A stretch of 64,000 bases of DNA, from assembly GCA_963781775.1 (NCBI GenBank), contig CAWAHE010000022.1:23984-87983 (forward strand), in the 5' to 3' direction. The notes under the pieces are model-generated. The model did not search any database and was not told where the DNA came from. It saw only the letters and a program-made list of their open reading frames with translations. Position 1 is the first letter of the stretch. The number at the start of each line of letters is the position of its first letter. This document shows, in pieces, positions 56,843-64,000 of this stretch. The position numbers and the translations under genes are program-made. The stretch comes from CAVSRC01 sp963781775 (GTDB taxonomy: Bacteria > Pseudomonadota > Alphaproteobacteria > Rhizobiales > Kaistiaceae).

Positions 56843-58027
56843 CTAGTTCAAACTGCGCTGACGCCAGGTGAAGATGCTCGACATGGTGTAGTTCCACACC
56901 ACGCCGATGAGGCCGCCGGCAAGGCCCGCCAGCCACCAGCCGCTGCCGCGCTGAAACATCACCTCGATGATGCCGATATTGGCGAAGGCACCGACCGCGC
57001 CGATGGCATAGAACGACAGCAGGCCACGCCAGAACGCCGCGCCGCGGAGGCGCTGGTCGCGATAGGTGATGACGTTGTTGACGATGAAATTCCACGTCAT
57101 GGCGACGACCACCGCCGCGGACTGCGCGACCTGGAAGCTGAAGCCGAGCAAGCCGACCAGACCGAGCGTCGCCAGATGGACCGCGACGCCGGTGACGCCG
57201 ACGGCGGCGAAGACGACGAAATGCACCGGCAGGTAGCGACCGACCGTCTTGTCGAGCAGCAGGACGCCGAACTCCCAGGCGACCATGGTGTCGAGCTTGC
57301 TCTCGCCCTGAAGGCGCGGCCCGAAGCGGCAGGGAACTTCAGCGAAGCGCAACGGGCGCGGCGCCGAGGCGAAGATATCGAGCAGGATCTTGAAGCCGCG
57401 TTGCGATAGCGCGTGGACCTCCTCATCGAAGGCGGCGCGCGACATGACGAAGAAGCCGCTCATCGGATCGGTGAGATCGGCGCGCAGGACCAGATGCGCC
57501 ATGCGCACACCGGCGCGGCTGACCCTCTGGCGCCAGGGACTGAGCCCTTCGCTGCGCTCGCCATCGAGATAGCGGCTGCCGACGACGAGATCGAGATTCT
57601 CGGCCTTCAGCTTGCGCAGCATGGCGGCGAGCATGGTCTCGTCGTGCTGGAGATCGCCATCGATGACGGCAAAGTGGGGCGCGGCCGACGACATGACGCC
57701 CTCGACGCAGGCGGTCGACAGGCCGCGCCGGCCAAGCCGGCGGATGACGCGCACGCGGGCGTCGCGGGCCGCGATCTCGCGGGCGATCTCGGCGGTGCCA
57801 TCGGGCGAATCGTCGTCGACGAAGACGGCTTCCCACCGGATCCCGGCCAGCGCGGCGGTCAGGCGCTCGACCATGACGGGGACGTTGGCCGCCTCGTTGA
57901 AGGTCGGCACGACGACGGTCAGTTCGATCGAATCGGCGGCGCCAGCGGCTTCGGCGCGCGCCGGGGCGGCCGCCTTTGGCGGCGCATGGGCGCCGGCGCG
58001 GGTGCGTTCGGGAACGAGATCGGTCAT
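56843..58027 (-). CDS. GT2 glycosyltransferase fused to GtrA flippase domain, copy A
   Basis: 394-residue fusion. Residues 1-250 are a polyprenyl-phosphate glycosyltransferase of family 2 (VVVPTFNEAANVPVMVERL, FVDDDSPDGTA, catalytic VIDGDLQHDE, VGSRYLDGERSEGLSPWRQR). Residues about 265-390 are GtrA, four membrane helices with NFIVNNVITYRDQRLRG and WNYTMSSIFTWRQR. It would charge undecaprenyl or dodecaprenyl phosphate with a sugar and help flip it to the periplasm for the GT39 enzyme. It ends normally with RQRSLN. Third gene of the second cassette. Confidence 0.92.
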   Translation of the reverse strand: MTDLVPERTRAGAHAPPKAAAPARAEAAGAADSIELTVVVPTFNEAANVPVMVERLTAALAGIRWEAVFVDDDSPDGTAEIAREIAARDARVRVIRRLGRRGLSTACVEGVMSSAAPHFAVIDGDLQHDETMLAAMLRKLKAENLDLVVGSRYLDGERSEGLSPWRQRVSRAGVRMAHLVLRADLTDPMSGFFVMSRAAFDEEVHALSQRGFKILLDIFASAPRPLRFAEVPCRFGPRLQGESKLDTMVAWEFGVLLLDKTVGRYLPVHFVVFAAVGVTGVAVHLATLGLVGLLGFSFQVAQSAAVVVAMTWNFIVNNVITYRDQRLRGAAFWRGLLSFYAIGAVGAFANIGIIEVMFQRGSGWWLAGLAGGLIGVVWNYTMSSIFTWRQRSLN

Positions 58028-58104
58028 CGGCGCGCGTGGCTTCCATTGCCGTCCAGCGATGGCCCCGATCTATACCGTTTCCGGGGCGAGGGCGATTCCC
58101 GGGG

Positions 58105-59640
58105 CTATCCGGAGGGCGCGGACGCGCTGCCGCGGCCGAGGAACAGCCAGACCGTCAGCGCGCGGACGCCGTGCGTGGTGATCGGGACCGCGCCCAGCGG
58201 CTCGACGGCGCCGAAGCGCCTGGCCAGCGCGGCGTCAGGCCCCTCCAGCGCCGGGGACAGGCTGACGATGATGGCATCCTTGCCGCGGGTGACGCCGGCA
58301 TTGGCCTCGAAGGCCAGCAGCGGGTCATCGGTGACGCACACCACCGGCAGGACCCCGCCGACGCCGTAGTCGATGCGCACGCATTGCTGCCAGTTGGTCG
58401 CGACGAGGAAATAACGGGCCGGATCGATGAGGCCTTTTGCCGCCAGCGCCGAACCGAGATCGCGCCAGGCGACCTGATCGGCGAGGACCGGATCCTTGGC
58501 CGTGCGATCGGCCACGAAGACCTGACCCCAGCCGGTGGTCGCATATGTGAGGTAGCCGACCAGCAATACGGCAAGCACCGCGGCGCTGCCGCCGAACCAC
58601 CACGCCACCTCGCGCGGCGCGATGCGCGACCGCTCGGCGACGAAGAACCCGTAGAGCGGATAGAGCATCAGGAAGCCGGGCGCCGCCCAATGGAAGCCTT
58701 GATTGTTCTGCCGGGCGACCAGCCAGACGAGGGCGAAGAAGACGATCGGCCCGACGGCGAGGCAGGCCGTGAACCACGAGCGCTGGTCGGCGGGTCCGGC
58801 GCGCAGGCCGCGGCCGAGCGTGAGCATGAGCCCGACCCAGATCGGCGGCAGAAAGTAGAACGACTGGATGGCCAGATTGACGACCAGCCGGACCGGCTCG
58901 AGCGTCAATCCGGGCGCGGCGCGGTTGCCCTGGAAGGCGAACGATATCCAGCCATGGCCGGCGTTCCAGATGACGACCGGCGAGAAGACCAGCGCCGCCA
59001 GCACGAGAGCCGCCCACGGCGCCGGACGCAGGAGCCAGTGGCGATGGTGCGGCTGGGTGAGCAGATAGAGGCCGAGACCGAGCGGCAGGAAGACCGCCGT
59101 ATATTTCGACAGCATGGCAAGGCCGAGCAGCGCGCCCGAGGCGAGCCACCAGAGCGTGGCGCGCGCGCCGGCCGCGGAGAAGAGCGCCCGGGCCGTGCAG
59201 AATGCCGCAGCCGTCAGGAAGAAGACGAAGGGACCGTCGGTGAGAACGAACGTGCCGAAATAGATGCTGATAAGCGGCGTGAGGCTCAGCGCGACAGCGG
59301 CGATGAGCGCGGCGGGTTGGCCGAACAGGAATTTCGTCAGGCCATGGACCAGCCAGGTGGTGCCGGCGAACAATGCAATGAACGGCAGGCGCAGGAGAAA
59401 GAAGCTTTCGCTGCCGGTGAGCCAGCGTATGGCGGCGGCGATCCACATGGCCATCGGCGGGTGATCGACATAGCCGAGCGCCGGAGCGCGCGAGATCACC
59501 GCGATGTAGGTCTCGTCGATGTTTGGGCCGACGACGGCGGCGAGGACGAGCCTGACCGCGACGCCGATCGCGATGACGACGAGGAGCGACGGCAGCCGGA
59601 TTGGCCGGTCTTCGGTCTCAGCAAGGGGCGTGGACGCCAT
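58105..59640 (-). CDS. GT39/ArnT-like polytopic glycosyltransferase, copy A
   Basis: 511-residue inner-membrane GT-C enzyme with about twelve hydrophobic segments. The first periplasmic loop holds the acidic pair of PMT/ArnT-type enzymes in GPNIDETYIAVISRAP, followed by GYVDHPPMAMWI. It should move a sugar from a polyprenyl-phosphate donor, made by the adjacent GT2-GtrA, to lipid A, LPS core or another periplasmic acceptor. It differs from copy B at five residues (for example Ile versus Met in AAIRWLTG). RBS GGAGG precedes the start. Confidence 0.93.
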   Translation of the reverse strand: MASTPLAETEDRPIRLPSLLVVIAIGVAVRLVLAAVVGPNIDETYIAVISRAPALGYVDHPPMAMWIAAAIRWLTGSESFFLLRLPFIALFAGTTWLVHGLTKFLFGQPAALIAAVALSLTPLISIYFGTFVLTDGPFVFFLTAAAFCTARALFSAAGARATLWWLASGALLGLAMLSKYTAVFLPLGLGLYLLTQPHHRHWLLRPAPWAALVLAALVFSPVVIWNAGHGWISFAFQGNRAAPGLTLEPVRLVVNLAIQSFYFLPPIWVGLMLTLGRGLRAGPADQRSWFTACLAVGPIVFFALVWLVARQNNQGFHWAAPGFLMLYPLYGFFVAERSRIAPREVAWWFGGSAAVLAVLLVGYLTYATTGWGQVFVADRTAKDPVLADQVAWRDLGSALAAKGLIDPARYFLVATNWQQCVRIDYGVGGVLPVVCVTDDPLLAFEANAGVTRGKDAIIVSLSPALEGPDAALARRFGAVEPLGAVPITTHGVRALTVWLFLGRGSASAPSG

Positions 59641-59664
59641 GCGGCCTCCGGAAGCCGTCGGGCA

Positions 59665-60195
59665 CTAGAGCGAGCGGGCCCAGTTGCCGAGGGCGTCGAT
59701 GGTCTCGCTGGCGGTCGGTGCTGATGGTGGCTTCGCGCTCACGCCCGCCCATGGATCGGTGCCGCTGCCGCCCGCCGTGAGCTGGCCGGAGATGCGGTGA
59801 ACCCGCCGGCCGCTGCGGTCGGTGATGTCCCAGACGTAGAGCAGCAATGTGCTGTTGGTGTCGCCGACCGCGGACAGATAGCCCTTGAGCTGGTAGTCGG
59901 CGCTTGGGTCGTCAGCGGCGACGATCTTGATCTGGCGCGTCGGGGCCCGTTGCTTCAGCGTGTCCTCGAGATCGAAAAGCAGCTCGGCGGGACCGTTGGT
60001 CAGCGGCTGAAGGGCGAATGTCGTGATTTCGGTGCTAACCGGCGCCTTTCCCAGCTCACCCACGGTCTTGTGCGTGATCATCGGCGGGCCCGAGCCCAGC
60101 CGCGGGGCCTCGACCGGCGCGCAGGCCGCAACTGCGGCGATCGACACGAGCGCGGCGGCACGATGCAGCCAGACCCCGATATCCTTGGCCTTCAT
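59665..60195 (-). CDS. small lipoprotein of the glycosylation cassette, copy A
   Basis: 176-residue predicted lipoprotein from ATG at 60195. The signal peptide (LHRAAALVSIAAVAAC) has a lipobox-like VAAC at its end. The rest is soluble with LFDLEDTLKQRAPTRQIKIV, YLSAVGDTNSTLLLYVWDIT and a C-terminal SETIDALGNWARSL. No family function is recognised. Its gene overlaps the run-on 3' end of GT2-GtrA copy B (60056-60195) in another frame. Compared with copy B, two compensating indels change a short segment before SETIDAL. Confidence 0.8.
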   Translation of the reverse strand: MKAKDIGVWLHRAAALVSIAAVAACAPVEAPRLGSGPPMITHKTVGELGKAPVSTEITTFALQPLTNGPAELLFDLEDTLKQRAPTRQIKIVAADDPSADYQLKGYLSAVGDTNSTLLLYVWDITDRSGRRVHRISGQLTAGGSGTDPWAGVSAKPPSAPTASETIDALGNWARSL

Positions 60196-61384
60196 CCGGA
60201 ATTTTCCTTCTGCGCTGACGCCAGGTGAAGATGCTCGACATGGTGTAGTTCCACACCACACCGATGAGGCCGCCGGCAAGCCCGGCCAGCCACCAGCCGC
60301 TGCCGCGCTGAAACATCACCTCGATGATGCCGATATTGGCGAAGGCACCGACCGCGCCGATGGCATAGAACGACAGCAGGCCACGCCAGAACGCCGCGCC
60401 GCGGAGGCGCTGGTCGCGATAGGTGATGACGTTGTTGACGATGAAATTCCACGTCATGGCGACGACCACCGCCGCGGACTGCGCGACCTGGAAGCTGAAG
60501 CCGAGCAAGCCGACCAGACCGAGCGTCGCCAGATGGACCGCGACGCCGGTGACGCCGACGGCGGCGAAGACGACGAAATGCACCGGCAGGTAGCGACCGA
60601 CCGTCTTGTCGAGCAGCAGGACGCCGAACTCCCAGGCGACCATCGTATCGAGCTTGCTCTCGCCCTGAAGGCGCGGCCCGAAGCGGCAGGGAACTTCAGC
60701 GAAGCGCAACGGGCGCGGCGCGGAGGCGAAGATATCGAGCAGGATCTTGAAGCCGCGCTGCGAGAGCGCGTGGACCTCCTCATCGAAGGCGGCGCGCGAC
60801 ATGACGAAGAAGCCGCTCATCGGATCGGTGAGATCGGCGCGCAGGACCAGATGCGCCATGCGCACACCGGCGCGGCTGACCCTCTGGCGCCAGGGACTGA
60901 GCCCTTCGCTGCGCTCGCCATCGAGATAGCGGCTGCCGACGACGAGATCGAGATTCTCGGCCTTCAGCTTGCGCAGCATGGCGGCGAGCATGGTCTCGTC
61001 GTGCTGGAGATCGCCATCGATGACGGCAAAGTGGGGCGCGGCCGACGACATGACGCCCTCGACGCAGGCGGTCGACAGGCCGCGCCGGCCGAGCCGGCGG
61101 ATGACGCGCACGCGGGCGTCGCTGGCCGCGATCTCGCGGGCGATCTCGGCGGTGCCATCGGGCGAATCGTCGTCGACGAAGACGGCTTCCCACCGGATCC
61201 CGGCCAGCGCGGCGGTCAGGCGCTCGACCATGACGGGGACGTTGGCCGCCTCGTTGAAGGTCGGCACCACGACGGTCAGTTCGATCGAATCGGCGGCGCC
61301 AGCGGCTTCGGCGCGCGCCGGGGCGGCAGCCTTTGGCGGCGCGTGGGCGCCGGCGCGGGTGCGTTCGGGAACGAGATCGGTCAT
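60056..61384 (-). CDS. GT2 glycosyltransferase fused to GtrA domain, copy B, with run-on C terminus
   Basis: 442-residue version of copy A. Residues 1-391 match copy A almost exactly (one noticed change, Arg to Ser in AREIAASDARV). At the duplication junction (60211) the native SLN-stop was removed, so the frame continues for about 51 residues (RKIPDEGQGYRGLAAS...) across the start of lipoprotein copy A to a stop at 60056. The extension follows the last GtrA helix and would probably be cytoplasmic; it has no homology expected. The catalytic motifs are intact. Confidence 0.9.
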   Translation of the reverse strand: MTDLVPERTRAGAHAPPKAAAPARAEAAGAADSIELTVVVPTFNEAANVPVMVERLTAALAGIRWEAVFVDDDSPDGTAEIAREIAASDARVRVIRRLGRRGLSTACVEGVMSSAAPHFAVIDGDLQHDETMLAAMLRKLKAENLDLVVGSRYLDGERSEGLSPWRQRVSRAGVRMAHLVLRADLTDPMSGFFVMSRAAFDEEVHALSQRGFKILLDIFASAPRPLRFAEVPCRFGPRLQGESKLDTMVAWEFGVLLLDKTVGRYLPVHFVVFAAVGVTGVAVHLATLGLVGLLGFSFQVAQSAAVVVAMTWNFIVNNVITYRDQRLRGAAFWRGLLSFYAIGAVGAFANIGIIEVMFQRGSGWWLAGLAGGLIGVVWNYTMSSIFTWRQRRRKIPDEGQGYRGLAASCRRARVDRRSCGLRAGRGPAAGLGPADDHAQDRG

Positions 61385-61461
61385 CGGCGCGCGTGGCTTC
61401 CATTGCCGTCCAGCGATGGCCCCGATCTATACCGTTTCCGGGGCGAGGGCGATTCCCGGGG

Positions 61462-62997
61462 CTATCCGGAGGGCGCGGGCGCGCTGCCGCGGCCGAGGAA
61501 CAGCCAGACCGTCAGCGCGCGGACGCCGTGCGTGGTGATCGGGACCGCGCCCAGCGGCTCGACGGCGCCGAAGCGCCTGGCCAGCGCGGCGTCAGGCCCC
61601 TCCAGCGCCGGGGACAGGCTGACGATGATGGCGTCCTTGCCGCGGGTGACGCCGGCATTGGCCTCGAAGGCCAGCAGCGGGTCATCGGTGACGCACACCA
61701 CCGGCAGGACCCCGCCGACGCCGTAGTCGATGCGCACGCATTGCTGCCAGTTGGTCGCGACGAGGAAATAACGGGCCGGATCGATGAGGCCTTTTGCCGC
61801 CAGCGCCGAACCGAGATCGCGCCAGGCGACCTGATCGGCGAGGACCGGATCCTTGGCCGTGCGATCGGCCATGAAGACCTGACCCCAGCCGGTGGTCGCA
61901 TACGTGAGGTAGCCGACCAGCAATACGGCAAGCACCGCGGCGCTGCCGCCGAACCACCACGCCACCTCGCGCGGCGCGACACGTGACCGCTCGGCGACGA
62001 AGAACCCGTAGAGCGGATAGAGCATCAGGAAGCCGGGCGCCGCCCAATGGAAGCCTTGATTGTTCTGCCGGGCGACCAGCCAGACGAGGGCAAAGAAGAC
62101 GATCGGCCCGACGGCGAGGCAGGCCGTGAACCACGAGCGTTGGTCGGCGGGTCCGGCGCGCAGGCCGCGGCCGAGCGTGAGCATGAGCCCGACCCAGATC
62201 GGCGGCAGAAAGTAGAACGACTGGATGGCCAGATTGACGACCAGCCGGACCGGCTCGAGCGTCAATCCGGGCGCGGCGCGGTTGCCCTGGAAGGCGAACG
62301 ATATCCAGCCATGGCCGGCGTTCCAGATGACGACCGGCGAGAAGACCAGCGCCGCCAGCACGAGAGCCGCCCACGGCGCCGGACGCAGGAGCCAGTGGCG
62401 ATGGTGCGGCTGGGTAAGGAGATAGAGGCCGAGACCGAGCGGCAGGAAGACCGCCGTGTATTTCGACAGCATGGCAAGGCCGAGCAGCGCGCCCGAGGCG
62501 AGCCACCAGAGCGTGGGGCGCGCGACGGCCGCGGAGAAGAGCGCCCGGGCCGTGCAGAATGCCGCGGCCGTCAGGAAGAAGACGAAGGGACCGTCGGTGA
62601 GAACGAACGTGCCGAAATAGATGCTGATAAGCGGCGTGAGGCTCAGCGCGACAGCGGCGATGAGCGCGGCGGGTTGGCCGAACAGGAATTTCGTCAGGCC
62701 ATGGACCAGCCAGGTGGTGCCGGCGAACAATGCAATGAACGGCAGGCGCAGGAGAAAGAAGCTTTCGCTGCCGGTGAGCCAGCGCATGGCGGCGGCGATC
62801 CACATGGCCATCGGCGGGTGATCGACATAGCCGAGCGCCGGAGCGCGCGAGATCACCGCGATGTAGGTCTCGTCGATGTTTGGGCCGACGACGGCGGCGA
62901 GGACGAGCCTGACCGCGACGCCGATCGCGATGACGACGAGGAGCGACGGCAGCCGGATTGGCCGGTCTTCGGTCTCAGCAAGGGGCGTGGACGCCAT
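61462..62997 (-). CDS. GT39/ArnT-like polytopic glycosyltransferase, copy B
   Basis: 511 residues, same start context (GGAGG then ATG) and catalytic loop GPNIDETYIAVISRAP as copy A. Differences noticed: Met for Ile in AAMRWLTG, Val and Pro in FSAAVARPTLWW, Val in AERSRVAPRE, Met in QVFMADRT, Pro in GSAPAPSG. All lie outside the catalytic loop. Nothing suggests it is inactive. Confidence 0.93.
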   Translation of the reverse strand: MASTPLAETEDRPIRLPSLLVVIAIGVAVRLVLAAVVGPNIDETYIAVISRAPALGYVDHPPMAMWIAAAMRWLTGSESFFLLRLPFIALFAGTTWLVHGLTKFLFGQPAALIAAVALSLTPLISIYFGTFVLTDGPFVFFLTAAAFCTARALFSAAVARPTLWWLASGALLGLAMLSKYTAVFLPLGLGLYLLTQPHHRHWLLRPAPWAALVLAALVFSPVVIWNAGHGWISFAFQGNRAAPGLTLEPVRLVVNLAIQSFYFLPPIWVGLMLTLGRGLRAGPADQRSWFTACLAVGPIVFFALVWLVARQNNQGFHWAAPGFLMLYPLYGFFVAERSRVAPREVAWWFGGSAAVLAVLLVGYLTYATTGWGQVFMADRTAKDPVLADQVAWRDLGSALAAKGLIDPARYFLVATNWQQCVRIDYGVGGVLPVVCVTDDPLLAFEANAGVTRGKDAIIVSLSPALEGPDAALARRFGAVEPLGAVPITTHGVRALTVWLFLGRGSAPAPSG

Positions 62998-63021
62998 GCG
63001 GCCTCCGGAAGCCGTCGGGCA

Positions 63022-63549
63022 CTAGAGCGAGCGGGCCCAGTTGCCGAGGGCGTCGATGGTCTCGCTGGCGGTGGTGCTGATCGTGGCCCCGCTCACGCCG
63101 GCCCATGGATCGGTGCCGCTCCCGCCCGCCGTGAGCTGGCCGGAGATGCGGTGAACCCGCCGGCCGCTGCGGTCGGTGATGTCCCAGACATAGAGCAGCA
63201 ACGTGCTGGTGGTGTCGCCGACGGCGGACAGATAACCCTTGAGCTGGTAGTCGGCGCTTGGGTCGTCAGCGGCGACGATCTTGATCTGGCGCGTCGGGGC
63301 CCGTTGCTTCAGCGTGTCCTCGAGATCGAAAAGCAGCTCGGCGGGACCGTTGGTCAGCGGCTGAAGGGCGAATGTCGTGATTTCGGTACTAACCGGCGCC
63401 TTTCCCAGCTCACCCACGGTCTTGTGCGTGATCATCGGCGGGCCCGAGCCCAGCCGCGGGGCCTCGACCGGCGCGCAGGCCGCAACTGCGGCGATCGACA
63501 CGAGCGCGGCGGCACGATGCAGCCAGACCCCGATATCCTTGGCCTTCAT
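63022..63549 (-). CDS. small lipoprotein of the glycosylation cassette, copy B
   Basis: 175-residue lipoprotein from ATG at 63549, first gene of the six-gene series. Same lipobox VAAC. It differs from copy A by TTS for TNS in the middle and by WAGVSGATISTT in place of WAGVSAKPPSAPT near the C terminus, a compensated double indel. Upstream is an AT-rich region likely to hold the promoter for the whole array. Confidence 0.8.
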   Translation of the reverse strand: MKAKDIGVWLHRAAALVSIAAVAACAPVEAPRLGSGPPMITHKTVGELGKAPVSTEITTFALQPLTNGPAELLFDLEDTLKQRAPTRQIKIVAADDPSADYQLKGYLSAVGDTTSTLLLYVWDITDRSGRRVHRISGQLTAGGSGTDPWAGVSGATISTTASETIDALGNWARSL

Positions 63550-63564
63550 CCGGAATTTTCCTTC

Positions 63565-63817
63565 GCCGCCGCCGCGCTGTGTGTAGCGGCAAAGCCTTTC
63601 TGCGTCCACAGACCGCCCTGGTTCGACACACGTCCATCGGCCGAAGGCATTCTCGCTTGATCACGCGCGCGTGAATGGGTTTGTTCTGCCAAAATCCGGG
63701 ACGTAATCTATACGTGTATTATTTCTCGTATTGAGCGTAATGCGAGCATTGATGTTCGTTACAAGCCGGGGGTGCTACGCACATTGCCGCGATTGGCGTT
63801 GGCGCGGGTGGCGGTCG
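63565..63817. other. AT-rich intergenic region upstream of the glycosylation array
   Basis: About 250 bp with no convincing gene. The part from 63650 to 63770 is clearly richer in A and T than the rest of the window, with many TA-rich words (TCTATACGTGTATTATTTCT). A promoter for the minus-strand array, or for a gene beyond, is likely here but no -35/-10 pair could be chosen with confidence. Confidence 0.5.
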
Positions 63818-64000
63818 TCAGGCCGCGAACTCGCCGGGTGCCAGCTTGGCGTCCGCGTGCCCGATCTCGGAACTGATGCTTTCGAGATACTTCGAATAAC
63901 GGGCCATGGTGTGCGCCGCAATGACAGAGCTGACCGGGCCAATCCGGTGAAAAAGGCGCTCAACCTCGCGAACCACTTTCGGATCGCGATCGAACCAACC
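63818..64000 (-). CDS. partial hypothetical protein (C-terminal 60 residues)
   Basis: The minus strand is open from the window end to a TGA at 63818. The 60 readable residues include GWFDRDPKVVREVERLFHRI, IAAHTMARYSKYLESISSEI and end LAPGEFAA. Helical and charged; no family is recognised. The 5' part is outside the window. Confidence 0.55.
   Translation of the reverse strand, partial: GWFDRDPKVVREVERLFHRIGPVSSVIAAHTMARYSKYLESISSEIGHADAKLAPGEFAA

Larger units (their letters stand above)
56854..60210 (-). repeat. tandem duplication unit A (3357 bp)
   Basis: This segment repeats head to tail at 60211-63564. The unit starts inside the last codons of GT2-GtrA copy A and ends 15 bp upstream of lipoprotein copy A. 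Start codons in the two copies are spaced by exactly 3357 bp. Scattered base differences and two small indels separate the copies, so the duplication is recent but not brand-new. Flanks differ on both sides. Confidence 0.95.
60211..63564 (-). repeat. tandem duplication unit B (3354 bp)
   Basis: Second copy of the unit described at 56854-60210, three bases shorter because of a net 3-bp difference in the lipoprotein gene. Transcription runs lipoprotein, GT39, GT2-GtrA, then directly into unit A. Upstream of this unit the sequence becomes AT-rich. Confidence 0.95.

Noticed and set aside
60023..63660. Long plus-strand open frames over the duplicated cassette
   Set aside because: Antisense shadows that recur in both copies because the underlying sequence is duplicated; no domain is visible.

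Overview
The window is GC-rich, tightly packed chromosomal DNA from an alphaproteobacterium, most probably of the order Hyphomicrobiales (Rhizobiales). The evidence is the acpXL-fabZXL-fabF2XL-fabF1XL-adh-lpxXL cluster for very-long-chain lipid A acylation, the ActS/ActR (RegB/RegA type) and ChvG/ChvI two-component systems, a short HPr kinase joined to EIIA-Man and HPr, a DivL-type kinase with Tyr in place of the phospho-accepting His, and the housekeeping order ahcY-divL-tsaE/amgK-murU-addBA-trxA-folC-accD-trpABF-lapA-ihfB-sppA-rpsA-cmk-aroA. The genus cannot be fixed from the sequence alone.

Layout. 1-3.0 kb: EF-P with its modification enzymes EpmA and EpmB (the latter cut by the window edge), and thioredoxin TrxC. 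3.1-11.4 kb: a sugar or sugar-acid module with an aldo/keto reductase, a ribose-type ABC importer, a FadR-like GntR regulator, a FucU mutarotase, a UxuB-like oxidoreductase and a zinc dehydrogenase. 11.5-13.9 kb: an ArsR/VOC/SRPBCC three-gene cassette behind a palindromic operator, facing a DUF1624 membrane acyltransferase. 14.2-19.5 kb: the AcpXL/LpxXL cluster. 19.5-24.4 kb: MmcB, ActSR, an ABC-2 exporter and a HugZ-like protein. 24.6-28.4 kb: ChvIG-HprK-EIIA-HPr. 28.4-42.5 kb: ahcY, divL, cell-wall recycling (AmgK/MurU), AddAB, TrxA and a Nudix hydrolase. 42.6-54.8 kb: a long minus-strand stretch with folC, accD, trpABF, an ornithine-cyclodeaminase homologue, lapA, ihfB, sppA, rpsA, cmk and aroA. 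55.0-64 kb: a FYDLN-type acidic protein, tRNA-Ala(GGC), and an accessory surface-glycosylation region.

The accessory region at 55.7-63.6 kb is the most unusual part. A three-gene cassette (lipoprotein, GT39/ArnT-like glycosyltransferase, GT2 fused to GtrA) is repeated head to tail as units of 3357 and 3354 bp. The copies have begun to diverge. The junction removed the native stop codon of one GT2-GtrA gene, so that copy runs on for about 51 residues through an alternate frame of the neighbouring lipoprotein gene. Next to it lies a GT8 gene interrupted by an in-frame TAG.

Three otherwise intact and normally important genes (lpxXL, divL, addB) each carry one apparent single-base frameshift. 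Either the assembly has indel errors or these genes are really damaged; reads are needed to decide. No CRISPR array, rRNA, insertion sequence or phage was seen.
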